Notes: generated by a model not told the origin, from the letters alone. A DNA stretch of 64,000 nt from Chersky-806 sp036502405 (GCA_036502405.1 DASXYP010000031.1:32304-96303), one strand, 5' to 3'. Numbered from the stretch's first letter, positions 48,278 through 56,471 are shown. Numbers and translations are program-made.

Positions 48278-49741
48278 ATGTTCGAGGATCACGAGCGGTG
48301 CTACCGGGCGGTGCAGAGCCGCGACCCCCGCTTCGACGGGTGGTTCTTCGGCGCGGTGACGAGCACGGGCATCTACTGCCGGCCGAGCTGCCCCGCCCGG
48401 ACCCCGAAGCGCCAGAACATGCGCTTCTACGCGACCGCCGCCGCGGCGCAGCTCGCGGGCTTCCGGGCCTGCAAGCGTTGCCGTCCCGACGCGACCCCGG
48501 GGTCACCCGAGTGGAACCAGCGGGCCGACCTCGTCGGGCGGGCGATGCGGCTCATCGCGGACGGTGTGGTCGACCGCGAAGGGGTGTCGGGCTTGGCCCG
48601 CCGGCTCAGCTACAGCGAGCGCCACCTCCACCGGCAGCTGGTCGCCGAGGTCGGTGCGGGCCCGATCGCGCTCGCGCGAGCCCAGCGGGCGCAGACCGCT
48701 CGCGTCCTCATCGAGACGACGGACGTCGGCCTCGCGCACGTCGCGTTCGCGAGCGGCTTCGCGAGCATCCGCCAGTTCAACGACACGATCCGCGCGGTCT
48801 TCGCAATGACGCCGACGGAGCTCCGGGCCCGCGCTGCGTCGCGGTCTCGCGGGACCCGCCCACCGGTCACAGCACCCGGGCAGATCTCGTTGCGCCTCCC
48901 GTTCCGGGCGCCGTACGACGGCGGCCCGATGTTGGACCTGCTCCGCTCCCGGGCCGTGCCCGGCGTCGAGGCGGTGGACGCCACCACCTACCGCCGGACG
49001 TTGATGCTCCCGTTCGGCGCGGCGACGGTCGCGCTCACGCCGCAGCCCGAGCACATCGCGTGCATCCTCGCGCTCGACGACCTCCGCGACCTGCCCGCGG
49101 CGGTCCAACGGTGCCGTCGCCTCCTGGACCTCGATGCCGACCCGGTCGCGGTGAGCGCGCAGCTCGGACGCGACGCCCTCCTCGGCCCGCTCGTGCGGAA
49201 GCACCCCGGGTTGCGCGTCCCCGGCCACGGTGACGGGTTCGAGCTGCTCGTCCGCGCGATCGTCGGGCAGCAGGTCTCGGTCGCGGGTGCCCGCACCGTC
49301 CTGGGGCGGATGACGGCCACGATGGGCACGCCGCTCGCCAGTCCCGACGGCCGCCTCACCGGGCACTTCCCGGACGCGGGCACGCTCGCGGCCGCCGAAC
49401 CGACGACGTTGCCGATGCCGCGCGCGCGGGCGGAGACCATCATTCGGATCGCGAGGGAGGTCGCGGCGGGTGACCTCCACGTCGATCCCGGCGTCGACCG
49501 GGAGGAGCTCCGGCACCAGCTGCTCGGGATCCCCGGCATCGGACCCTGGACGGTCGCGTACGTGAGCCTTCGTGCCCTCGGCGACCCCGACGTCTTCATG
49601 CCGACGGACCTCGGGGTCCGCCGCGCGCTCGAGCAGCTCGGGGTGCCCGGCGACGCGAAGCACGCGGCGGCCCGGGCCGAGGCCTGGCGGCCATGGCGCT
49701 CGTACGGCCTGATGCACCTGTGGACGGCCCTCGTGCGCTGA
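48278..49741 (+). CDS. Ada-like regulator fused to AlkA 3-methyladenine DNA glycosylase
   Basis: A 487-residue repair protein with three modules. The Ada zinc domain (residues 1-80) has Cys34, Cys38, Cys65 and Cys68 (GIYCRPSCPA, ACKRCRPD); Cys34 is the methylphosphotriester acceptor position. An AraC-type HTH (about 90-185) reads SGLARRLSYSERHLHRQL. The AlkA part (about 200-487) has the HhH-GPD motif LLGIPGIGPWTVAYVSLRAL and the catalytic Asp in DVFMPTDLG. Methyl damage would both be sensed and removed. The fusion is common in actinobacteria (AdaA-AlkA type). Confidence 0.93.
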   Translation: MFEDHERCYRAVQSRDPRFDGWFFGAVTSTGIYCRPSCPARTPKRQNMRFYATAAAAQLAGFRACKRCRPDATPGSPEWNQRADLVGRAMRLIADGVVDREGVSGLARRLSYSERHLHRQLVAEVGAGPIALARAQRAQTARVLIETTDVGLAHVAFASGFASIRQFNDTIRAVFAMTPTELRARAASRSRGTRPPVTAPGQISLRLPFRAPYDGGPMLDLLRSRAVPGVEAVDATTYRRTLMLPFGAATVALTPQPEHIACILALDDLRDLPAAVQRCRRLLDLDADPVAVSAQLGRDALLGPLVRKHPGLRVPGHGDGFELLVRAIVGQQVSVAGARTVLGRMTATMGTPLASPDGRLTGHFPDAGTLAAAEPTTLPMPRARAETIIRIAREVAAGDLHVDPGVDREELRHQLLGIPGIGPWTVAYVSLRALGDPDVFMPTDLGVRRALEQLGVPGDAKHAAARAEAWRPWRSYGLMHLWTALVR

Positions 49742-49797
49742 GGGAACGAGAGGTGAATTGGCGGCGGCGCGCCATGTCGCCCGCCGAGGGCCGGGGC

Positions 49798-49803
49798 TAC
49801 CGT
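49798..49803 (+). promoter_or_regulatory. -10 of the phospholipase-C-like gene (leaderless)
   Basis: TACCGT, six bases before the ATG; supports this ATG over in-frame starts further upstream. Confidence 0.5.
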
Positions 49804-49809
49804 TCCGCC

Positions 49810-51276
49810 ATGGTTGATGACCTCGCTCGCCGTACCTTCCTCCTGGGCCTGGGCGCCGCGGCCGGCGTGGCCCTGACTGCATGCCACCCGTGGCGCGGCC
49901 GTCCGGGCTTCCCCGGTCGCCGGATCCGCCAGCCGGGCGACCGACCCAACCCGTTTCGGGCCGAGGGCAGCGACCTGATCCCCCAGGTCGAGCACATCGT
50001 CATCTACATGCAGGAGAACCACTCGTACGACTCGTACTACGGGATGTTCCACCGCGGCGACGGCTACTCCGTCCGCAACGGCGTCCCGACGAACAGCAAC
50101 GTGGACCAGGAGGGCCGGACGGTCCGGGTGTCGCATGCGCCGTCCACGTGCCAGCCCGGCCAGGGCGTGTCGCAGAGCTGGTCATCGAGCCACCTCCAGA
50201 TCGACGGCGGGAAGATGGACGGCTTCCTGTTCGACGACAACGTGAACGCGATGCACTTCTGGGACGGGACCGACCTCCCGTTCTACTGGTCGCTTGCGAG
50301 CACCTTCCCGCTGTGCGACCGCTGGTTCGCGTCCGCGCCCGCGCAGACCTACCCGAACCGGCTCTACCTGCAGGCCGCGACCTGCCAGGACCTGATCGCG
50401 ACCGACACGACCAAGGTGCTGGCGCTGCCGCACCCCGCCGGCGGGACGATCTGGGACAAGCTCGACGCGCACGGCATCTCCTGGGCCGACTACTGCTGGG
50501 ACCTGCCCGACATCGCGCTCTTCCCGAAGACGTTCGGTGCCAACCGCGACAAGGTCCACCTGTTCCAGCAGTTCCTGGACGACTGCAGCACCGGGTCCCT
50601 CCCGTCGGTCTCGATCGTCAGCCCCGGCGTGACCGCGTACTCGGAGGAGAACCCGGCGGACGTCCAGCTCGGTGAGGCGTACACCGCCTCGATCGTGAAC
50701 GCGGTCATGGACAGCCCCGCATGGCCCAAGACCGTGCTGTTGTTCATGTACGACGAGCACGGCGGCTACTACGACCACGTCGCGCCGCCGGCCGCGATCC
50801 CGCCGGACGACATCGCCCCCGCGGTGGCCGCGGCACCGAACGCGCCGGCCGCGTGGAACCAGTACGGCCTCCGCGTGCCCGCGTTCGTGATCTCCCCGTT
50901 CGCCAGGCGCAACTACGTCTCGCACGTCGTCCACGACCACACGTCGGTCCTCCGGTTCATCGAGACGAAGTTCAACCTCGGAGCGCTGACCCGCCGCGAC
51001 GCGAACGCCGACAACCTCCTCGACTGCCTGGACTTCCATCGGCCCGCGTTCCTGGAGCCGCCCCGGCTCGCGGCGCCCGGCCTCCCCGCGACGGGGAGCA
51101 GCTGCCAGCCCCAGACTCCGCCCCCGCCGACGGCCGCGGTCGCGACCAACGGCGTGAAGACCACCGCGCTCGTGCGCGGATCGGACCGCCGGCTGCCGAA
51201 GCCGATGACGGTCTCCCAGCAGGAGCGGGTCAAGCTGCTCGCTCAGGTGCAGGAGTCCGGCTTCAGCCTGGTCTGA
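49810..51276 (+). CDS. Tat-exported phospholipase C / acid phosphatase-like lipoprotein
   Basis: A 488-residue phosphoesterase of the bacterial PLC family. The N terminus DDLARRTFLLGLGAAAGVAL carries a twin-arginine motif and runs into a lipobox (LTAC, Cys at about 24), so it should be a Tat lipoprotein. Active-site stretches are HIVIYMQENHSYDSYYG (nucleophile region), DRWFASAPAQTYPNR, MYDEHGGYYDHVAPP and VVHDHTSVLRFIE. Family members cleave phospholipids or phosphomonoesters. The C-terminal 80 residues are Pro-rich and lack the DUF756 repeats of mycobacterial PlcA-D. Confidence 0.9.
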   Translation: MVDDLARRTFLLGLGAAAGVALTACHPWRGRPGFPGRRIRQPGDRPNPFRAEGSDLIPQVEHIVIYMQENHSYDSYYGMFHRGDGYSVRNGVPTNSNVDQEGRTVRVSHAPSTCQPGQGVSQSWSSSHLQIDGGKMDGFLFDDNVNAMHFWDGTDLPFYWSLASTFPLCDRWFASAPAQTYPNRLYLQAATCQDLIATDTTKVLALPHPAGGTIWDKLDAHGISWADYCWDLPDIALFPKTFGANRDKVHLFQQFLDDCSTGSLPSVSIVSPGVTAYSEENPADVQLGEAYTASIVNAVMDSPAWPKTVLLFMYDEHGGYYDHVAPPAAIPPDDIAPAVAAAPNAPAAWNQYGLRVPAFVISPFARRNYVSHVVHDHTSVLRFIETKFNLGALTRRDANADNLLDCLDFHRPAFLEPPRLAAPGLPATGSSCQPQTPPPPTAAVATNGVKTTALVRGSDRRLPKPMTVSQQERVKLLAQVQESGFSLV

Positions 51277-51446
51277 CGGCGGATCGGAGCCGGCCGCGCC
51301 CCGGGCGCACGAGACGGAGAGGCTCGAGGGCCCGTCACCCCGGTGAGATCGAACCCGCGCACGCCGTACGGCCGCTGCGGACCGTCGGTCGAGCACGGCA
51401 GCGCGAAGTCCGCCACCGTCCGGTCACCGACGAAGGCCACGTGCAC
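51243..51446 (-). other. Possible gene remnant on the minus strand
   Basis: A 67-codon frame, opened by GTG, whose first 35 codons (HVAFVGDRTVADFALP, then QRPYGVRGFDLTG) use strongly G/C third positions and read like a real protein fragment. The rest looks random and runs into the antisense of the phospholipase gene. It may be the degraded end of a lost gene or a chance open frame. Confidence 0.2.
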
Positions 51447-51496
51447 ATCCCCGCCCGGGAACGCGCCGGTTCACGGGACCCGTCGCGCGCGGCTGC

Positions 51497-51502
51497 CACA
51501 CT
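51497..51502 (+). promoter_or_regulatory. -10-like element of rsgA (leaderless)
   Basis: CACACT, seven bases before the GTG. Confidence 0.4.
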
Positions 51503-51509
51503 GTTCGGC

Positions 51510-52568
51510 GTGCCCGAAGCCTCCCCGTCGACACCGAGTGACGCGCCCTTCGATGCGCGCGCGCTCGAGCCGTACGGCTGGGACGAGCACTGGGCCGCCC
51601 GCCTCGCCGGGTACCCGGACGCGAAACCGGGGCGCGTGACCCGTCACGACGGCTCCGCGCTTCACCTCGCCACCCCGTCGGGCGTCGTCGTGGCGCCACT
51701 GGCTCGGCGCCTCGACCCGGCTCCGGCGGTCGGGGACTGGATCGCGTGCGAAGGCGGCGAGCCCATCGCGGTCCTGCCCCGCGACTCGGTGCTGCGCCGG
51801 CGCGCCGCAGACCGCGACACGGACCAGGTGCTCGCGACCAACGTCGACGTCGTCTTCCTCGTGTGCGGGCTCGACCGGGTCGTGAAGACCGGCCGGATCG
51901 ACCGGGGCGCCACGCTCGCACGGGACGCGGGAGCGACGCCGATCGTCGTCCTGACCAAGGCCGCCCTCGCGTCCGAACCGGAGGTCACTGCGGCGGAGAT
52001 CGCCGCCGCGAGCCCCGGCATCGAGGTGATCGTCACGTCGGCGCGCGAGGGCGTCGGGCTCGACGAGCTCCGCGACCGTGCGCGCGGGCAGACGGTCACG
52101 ATGCTCGGCGAGTCCGGTGCGGGGAAGTCCAGCTTGGTGAACGCGCTGCTCGGTGAGGACGTGGCCGCGGTCGGCGAGGTCCGCGCCGGCGACTCCAAGG
52201 GCCGGCACACGACCACGGCCCGGGACCTGCACGTGCTCCCGGGCGGCGGTGTGCTCATCGACACCCCCGGCATCCGCGGCGTGGGGCTGTGGGTCGAGCC
52301 CGACGCAGTCGCGGAGACGTTCGCGGACGTCGACGATCTCGCGGTGGACTGCCGCTTCACGGACTGCTTGCACGACACCGAGCCCGGGTGCGCCGTCACC
52401 GCGGCGATCGAGGACGGGCGCCTGGCCCCGGAGCGGCTCGCGGGGTGGCGGGCCCTGCACGACGAGGCGATCACCTCGCCGAACGTCGCGATGACCTACG
52501 AGGAAGCCCGGCGCGTCAAGGAGCTGGCCCGAAGCACCAGGAGCGCCGAGCGACGCAAGGGTCGCTGA
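51510..52568 (+). CDS. rsgA: Ribosome small subunit GTPase RsgA (YjeQ), altered G4 motif
   Basis: A 352-residue circularly permuted GTPase for 30S maturation. OB-fold N terminus (about 40-100), the permuted G domain with G1 GESGAGKSS at 200-208 and G3 DTPGIRGVGL, then the zinc domain DCRFTDCLHDTEPGC. The G4 motif, normally [NT]KxD, reads VLTKAAL at 147-153: the specificity Asp is Ala. This could relax guanine preference or reflect compensation elsewhere. The start is GTG, with family similarity beginning about 20 residues in. Confidence 0.9.
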   Translation: MPEASPSTPSDAPFDARALEPYGWDEHWAARLAGYPDAKPGRVTRHDGSALHLATPSGVVVAPLARRLDPAPAVGDWIACEGGEPIAVLPRDSVLRRRAADRDTDQVLATNVDVVFLVCGLDRVVKTGRIDRGATLARDAGATPIVVLTKAALASEPEVTAAEIAAASPGIEVIVTSAREGVGLDELRDRARGQTVTMLGESGAGKSSLVNALLGEDVAAVGEVRAGDSKGRHTTTARDLHVLPGGGVLIDTPGIRGVGLWVEPDAVAETFADVDDLAVDCRFTDCLHDTEPGCAVTAAIEDGRLAPERLAGWRALHDEAITSPNVAMTYEEARRVKELARSTRSAERRKGR

Positions 52569-52572
52569 CCCG

Positions 52573-53121
52573 TCACGGGGCGTCGCCGGGTCGCAGGTGC
52601 TGGACCCGGCGGATGCGCTCGTCGTCGGGTCCGAGGTATCGGGACAGCGTGCCGACGACCCGGTCGACGTCGAGCGTCCCGGCGGCCGCCATCTCCTCGA
52701 GGTCGGCCCAATCCTGCGTGCGATCGAAGAACGCCTTGAACACCGCGAGGTCCGAACAGGCGAGAAACGGGATGTCCGCCCCTTCGAATCGCTCCGCCCG
52801 GGCCCGGCTCGCGACCTCCACGTGGAAGTCGGTCGTGTTCACGAACACGTCGACCGGGGTCGTGTCCCACCACAGGCGGGATTGGCCGTCGCGTTCGATC
52901 ACGGCGCGGTCGTCCGCGCTCCACGTGACGCCGGCCGGCAGAGCCGCGAGGACCTCGCCGGTTCGCGACGTCGCCACGAAGACGTTGAGGTCGATGTCGA
53001 TCGTGCCGCGCGCCCGTTGGGTGCACCAGGCGAGCGCGAGCGCGCCACCGAACGCATGCGGGATCCGATCCGCGTCGAGTGCGCCGTGGATCGCGACGAT
53101 CTTGTCGGCCAGTGAGGTCAT
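52573..53121 (-). CDS. Nucleotidyltransferase-fold toxin (AbiEii/MenT-like)
   Basis: A 182-residue protein with a minimal nucleotidyltransferase core. Gly25-Gly26 (HAFGGALALAW) is followed by Asp42 and Asp44 in RGTIDIDLNVFV, and a third acidic residue is probably in TPVDVFVNTT. DLAVFKAFFDRTQDWADLEE is typical of AbiEii/COG-type toxin relatives, some of which modify tRNA 3' ends. The ATG overlaps the stop of the XRE gene as ATGA. Antitoxin first, toxin second, one operon: a probable type II or type IV toxin-antitoxin pair. Confidence 0.75.
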   Translation of the reverse strand: MTSLADKIVAIHGALDADRIPHAFGGALALAWCTQRARGTIDIDLNVFVATSRTGEVLAALPAGVTWSADDRAVIERDGQSRLWWDTTPVDVFVNTTDFHVEVASRARAERFEGADIPFLACSDLAVFKAFFDRTQDWADLEEMAAAGTLDVDRVVGTLSRYLGPDDERIRRVQHLRPGDAP

Positions 53122-53432
53122 CGCCGGCCGAACCGGGGGAACTCCAGGGTCTGCGCGTGCCGGGCGGGGAACCTCGATGCGAGGTCGAGCACCTCGGCCA
53201 GCTCGCGGCCCCGCGCCGTGGGATCGGGACCGCCGACCGCCGGGGTCAGCTCGAGCGCGAGGTCGAAGCCCGCGGCCCGGACGATGCGCTCGAGGGTGTC
53301 CACCGTCGGGACCTTCCGGCCCGCCTCGTACGCGGCCAGGGTCGAGTGCGACGTGCGGGCCCGGGCAGCGAGAGCCCGGAGGGTGAGGCCGGCGCGGCGC
53401 CGGGCCATGCGCAGGGTGCGGGCGGCGTCCAT
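53118..53432 (-). CDS. XRE-family antitoxin/autorepressor
   Basis: A 104-residue protein. The HTH spans about residues 5-60 (RTLRMARRRAGLTLRALAAR, TSHSTLAAYEAGRKVPTVDTL), and a C-terminal region ending in HAQTLEFPRFGRR probably contacts the toxin. It is the first gene of the operon. Its own promoter (TTGACC, 17 bases, TACCAT, five bases, ATG) contains a 20-bp perfect palindrome across the spacer and -10, so it should repress itself. Confidence 0.8.
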   Translation of the reverse strand: MDAARTLRMARRRAGLTLRALAARARTSHSTLAAYEAGRKVPTVDTLERIVRAAGFDLALELTPAVGGPDPTARGRELAEVLDLASRFPARHAQTLEFPRFGRR

Positions 53433-53437
53433 GCCAG

Positions 53438-53466
53438 ATGGTATCCGATCGGATACCAGGGGTCAA
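53438..53466 (-). promoter_or_regulatory. Promoter and palindromic operator of the toxin-antitoxin operon
   Basis: -35 TTGACC (53466-53461), 17-base spacer, -10 TACCAT (53443-53438), then five bases and the XRE ATG. Bases 53439-53458 are a perfect palindrome, TGGTATCCGA on each strand, filling most of the spacer and all but one base of the -10. The -35 overlaps the stop of the upstream TetR gene. Confidence 0.75.
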
Positions 53467-54449
53467 CGGGTGGAATCACCGCCCGGGAGGTCGGCCTCGA
53501 TCCCGTCGAGCAGGCGGCGCAGGTTGCGCGCGAACCGGTCCGGGTCCCGGCGGTGCTCCTCGATCTGCTCCCATGCGGCGTCGAGCCCGTACTCGGCGGC
53601 CAGGGCCGCGAGCTGGGGGTACTCCCCCGTGGCGACCAGCGACTCGACGTACTCGATCATCCCCGTGTCGGCGTCGTCGGCGTGGCGCCCGTCCCGCGCC
53701 GAGAGGCAGAAGCCGAACACGTACTCGTCGACCGCGCTCACGATGTCGATCTTCTCGGCGAGGCTGATCGGCAGCGACGCGACGGCTTCGAGGGACTGGT
53801 CGAAGTGCCGGACGGCGTTCGGCCCGAGGGCCGGCTCGTCGGCGATGTCCAGGATCCACGCGTGACGCTGGACGGACGCGCGGCTCCGCTCGGCGATTGT
53901 CGTCATCGCCTCGCGCCAGCTCGCCGGCATCGGCTCGTCGGGTCCGAGCACGACCTCGGCCATCACGGCGTCGAGCAGCAACGTGAGCACCTCGTCCTTG
54001 GTGCGAACGTAGTGGTAGAGGGTCATCGTGCCTGCGTCGAGCTCGACCGCGAGCCGGCGCATCGAGAGCGCGTCGAAGCCCTCCGTGTCCGCGATCCGCA
54101 TCGCCGCCTGCGCGATGTCGTCGCGCGTGAACCGCGGTCGGCGCGCGCCCGGCTCATCGCGGGTCCAGAGCTCGAGCGCGCCGAGCCCGGAGCTGATGCG
54201 CTCGAGCATCTCGGCCTTCATCGCCGCCTTTGCGGCCACGCGCTCGTGACGTGCGGCGTGATCCGACACCTTGCCGGCCGCGCGCTCGAGCGATGCCGCC
54301 TTGCGCGCGGCGCGTTGCGCGATGCGCTCCTGCTTGCTCGCCTTCTCGGCCGCCTTGTCCGCGACCTTCTCGACGACGAGGTCCCGCAACGCCGCCTTCG
54401 CGGCGCCGGAGTCGGCTCTCGTACGCCCGTGCCGTGAGTCACTTGCCAT
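53463..54449 (-). CDS. TetR-family repressor with long charged N-terminal extension
   Basis: A 328-residue protein. Residues 1-100 are Ala/Lys/Arg/Glu-rich and helix-prone (KVADKAAEKASKQERIAQRA), unlike normal TetR proteins. The HTH follows at about 107-150 (FTRDDIAQAAMRIADTEGFD, ALSMRRLAVELDAGTMTLYH). The C-terminal domain has LGPDEPMPASWREAM and FGFCLSARDGRH, as in TetR_C regulators of DrrAB-like exporters. It is divergent from such an exporter with only 29 bases between start codons; two matching palindromes there are its likely sites. The basic extension may add DNA contacts or oligomerise (inference). Confidence 0.88.
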   Translation of the reverse strand: MASDSRHGRTRADSGAAKAALRDLVVEKVADKAAEKASKQERIAQRAARKAASLERAAGKVSDHAARHERVAAKAAMKAEMLERISSGLGALELWTRDEPGARRPRFTRDDIAQAAMRIADTEGFDALSMRRLAVELDAGTMTLYHYVRTKDEVLTLLLDAVMAEVVLGPDEPMPASWREAMTTIAERSRASVQRHAWILDIADEPALGPNAVRHFDQSLEAVASLPISLAEKIDIVSAVDEYVFGFCLSARDGRHADDADTGMIEYVESLVATGEYPQLAALAAEYGLDAAWEQIEEHRRDPDRFARNLRRLLDGIEADLPGGDSTR

Positions 54450-54487
54450 TCGTACAGTGTACCGCTAATCTTCGTACCATGTACGAA
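54443..54487. promoter_or_regulatory. Overlapping divergent promoters with two TetR operators
   Basis: Rightward promoter: TTGCCA (54443-54448), 17 bases, TAATCT (54466-54471), seven bases, exporter ATG. Leftward: TACACT (54461-54456, minus), six bases, TetR ATG. Operator 1 (54449-54465; core GTACAGTGTAC) fills the rightward spacer and covers the leftward -10. Operator 2 (54471-54487; TTCGTAC-CAT-GTACGAA) covers the exporter start codon. Their centres are 22 bases apart, about two helical turns. Confidence 0.75.
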
Positions 54488-55474
54488 TCCGCCGTACGGC
54501 ATACCAAGAACCCGGGCGCCGGCGGGGGCGTGACCACCCGGCGCCTGGGCAAGCGCTTCGGCGAGCTCTGGGCACTGCGGGACCTGGATCTGGACGTGGC
54601 CCCGGGCACCATCCTGGGGCTGCTCGGCCACAACGGGGCGGGCAAGACGACCGCGATCCGGATCCTGACCACCCTCTCCGCCCCGACCGAGGGCTCCGCG
54701 ACGGTCGCCGGGCTGGACGTGGTCGCGGACCCGCTCGGCGTGCGCGAGCGCATCGGCGTGGCGGCGCAGCAGGCGACGGTCGACGGGTTGATGAGCGCCC
54801 ACAAGAACCTGGTCATGGTGGGGCGGCTCCATCACCTCTCGAAGCCGGAGTCGAAGCGCCGGGCCGACGAGCTTCTTGCCCGCCTCGACCTCGCCGACAA
54901 CGCGTCCCAGCTCGTCAAGACCTTCTCGGGCGGCATGCGCCGGCGTCTCGACCTCGCGGCCAGCCTGGTCGCCGCGCCGCCGGTGCTCTTCCTCGACGAG
55001 CCGACCACCGGCCTGGACCCGCGCAGTCGCAACGACCTCTGGGAGCTGTTGCGTGACCTCGTGCGCAGCGGCACCACGGTGATCCTCACCACCCAGTACC
55101 TCGAGGAGGCCGACCAGCTGGCCGACGACATCGTGGTGCTCGACCACGGCAAGACCGTGGCGCACGGCACGCCCGACGTCCTGAAGGCACGCATCGGCAC
55201 CGACCGGATCGACATCACCGTCGGGTCGCCGGCTGAGCTCACCGCCGTCGCACAGGTGACCGAGCGCTTCGCGTCGAACGCGCCGAGCCTCGACGTGGAC
55301 ACCCTGGTCGCGACCATTCCCGTGCGCGAGGGCACCCGGCTCATGGAGATGATGCGGGCCCTCGACGTGGCCGGGATCGACGCGGTCGACCTCAACCGGC
55401 GCCAGGCCTCGTTGGACGACGTCTTCCTCACCCTGACCGACTCGACCACCGCCGCGGAAGAGGTTCCCGCATGA
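54479..55474 (+). CDS. ABC exporter ATP-binding protein (DrrA-like)
   Basis: A 331-residue ATPase: Walker A GHNGAGKTT at 50-58, signature FSGGM at 149-153, Walker B VLFLDEP at about 169-175, and the C-terminal DrrA domain ending in RRQASLDDVFLTLT. This is the daunorubicin-resistance DrrA type, which exports drugs or lipids. The leaderless ATG sits inside an operator half-site, so its first codons (MYESAV) are constrained by repressor binding. It is coupled to the permease by ATGA. Confidence 0.92.
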   Translation: MYESAVRHTKNPGAGGGVTTRRLGKRFGELWALRDLDLDVAPGTILGLLGHNGAGKTTAIRILTTLSAPTEGSATVAGLDVVADPLGVRERIGVAAQQATVDGLMSAHKNLVMVGRLHHLSKPESKRRADELLARLDLADNASQLVKTFSGGMRRRLDLAASLVAAPPVLFLDEPTTGLDPRSRNDLWELLRDLVRSGTTVILTTQYLEEADQLADDIVVLDHGKTVAHGTPDVLKARIGTDRIDITVGSPAELTAVAQVTERFASNAPSLDVDTLVATIPVREGTRLMEMMRALDVAGIDAVDLNRRQASLDDVFLTLTDSTTAAEEVPA

Positions 55475-56340
55475 CCACGACGGCCCAGGCTCCCGAGACG
55501 ACGGCGCTCCCAGCTCCCCAGGCCCGGCCCGAGGTGAACGGGAGCCCTCTCGCGCACTGGTGGAGCGACACCGTCGTCTACGCGGGTCGCAACATCGAGC
55601 ACATCCGCCAGATCCCCGAGAAGCTGCTCGACGTGACGTTGCAGCCGCTGATGTTCGTGCTGCTCTTCGCCTACGTGTTCGGCGGCGCGATCGCGGTCAC
55701 CGGTGGGAACTACCGCGAGTTCATCATCGGCGGGATCCTGATCCAGTCGCTCGCGTTCGGGTTGACGGGTCCGGCCACCGCGATCTCGACCGACCTGACC
55801 GAAGGGGTGATCGACCGGTTCCGGTCGCTGCCCGCCACCCGCACCGCCTACCTCTCCGGGCACTACCTCGCGGAGCTCGCGGGCATGGCGCTGTCCGTCG
55901 TCGTCCTCCTCGGGGCCGGCCTGATCGTCGGTTGGGGGATCCACGAGGACCCGATCCACGTCACCGGCGCCTTCCTCCTGCTGTTCCTGTTCTGCTCGGC
56001 GATGATCTGGATCGGCACCTACATCGGGCTCGCGGTGCGCACGCCGGACGCGGTGATGGGCGTCGGCTTCGTCGTCGTCTTCCCGCTGACCTTCCTGAGC
56101 AACGCGTTCGTGCCGATCAGCTCGCTGCCGACCGTCCTCCAGTGGGTGGCGGCGTGGAATCCGGTGAGCGTCGTGGTCGCGGCCGTCCGTGAGATGTTCG
56201 GCAACCCGACGGCCGCGGTCGGCAAGCACACCTGGCCGCTCGACCACCCGATCCCGGCCGCGTTCCTCTACTGCGCGCTGATCCTCCTGATCGCCGTGCC
56301 CGCGTCGCTCCGCCGCTACCGCGCCCGTACCAGCGACTGA
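55471..56340 (+). CDS. ABC exporter permease (DrrB-like)
   Basis: A 289-residue ABC-2 permease with six helices. The DrrB-type opening LMFVLLFAYVFGGAI follows an amphipathic IRQIPEKLLDVTLQP, then LTEGVIDRFRSLPATRTAYLSG (coupling loop) and LTFLSNAFVPISSLPTVLQW. NPVSVVVAAVREMFGNP near the end is highly characteristic. Together with DrrA-like and the divergent TetR it forms a self-contained inducible export unit. Confidence 0.92.
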   Translation: MTTTAQAPETTALPAPQARPEVNGSPLAHWWSDTVVYAGRNIEHIRQIPEKLLDVTLQPLMFVLLFAYVFGGAIAVTGGNYREFIIGGILIQSLAFGLTGPATAISTDLTEGVIDRFRSLPATRTAYLSGHYLAELAGMALSVVVLLGAGLIVGWGIHEDPIHVTGAFLLLFLFCSAMIWIGTYIGLAVRTPDAVMGVGFVVVFPLTFLSNAFVPISSLPTVLQWVAAWNPVSVVVAAVREMFGNPTAAVGKHTWPLDHPIPAAFLYCALILLIAVPASLRRYRARTSD

Positions 56341-56424
56341 CCGGGGCGAGGCCGGGCACGGGTCCCGGCGGAAGCTCGGCGCTGCGTGCCCGCGCGCCGG
56401 CCCGTTCCTGGCATCCTGGCGGGC

Positions 56425-56449
56425 TCCCGGACCGCGTGGTCCCGGGACC
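56425..56449. repeat. Hairpin upstream of the zinc-ribbon SDR gene
   Basis: TCCCGGACC, loop GCGT, then GGTCCCGGGA: nine base pairs with one bulged C. The 3' arm also contains the 12-base palindrome GGTCCCGGGACC. It is 23 bases before the GTG of the SDR gene and about 85 bases after the permease stop; terminator or operator. Confidence 0.45.
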
Positions 56450-56471
56450 GTATTGACGGACGGACAGGCAC

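Noticed and set aside
52573..56340. Genomic island or prophage carrying the toxin-antitoxin pair and drug exporter
   Set aside because: No integrase, transposase, tRNA end or direct repeats are seen, and base composition looks the same as the surroundings.
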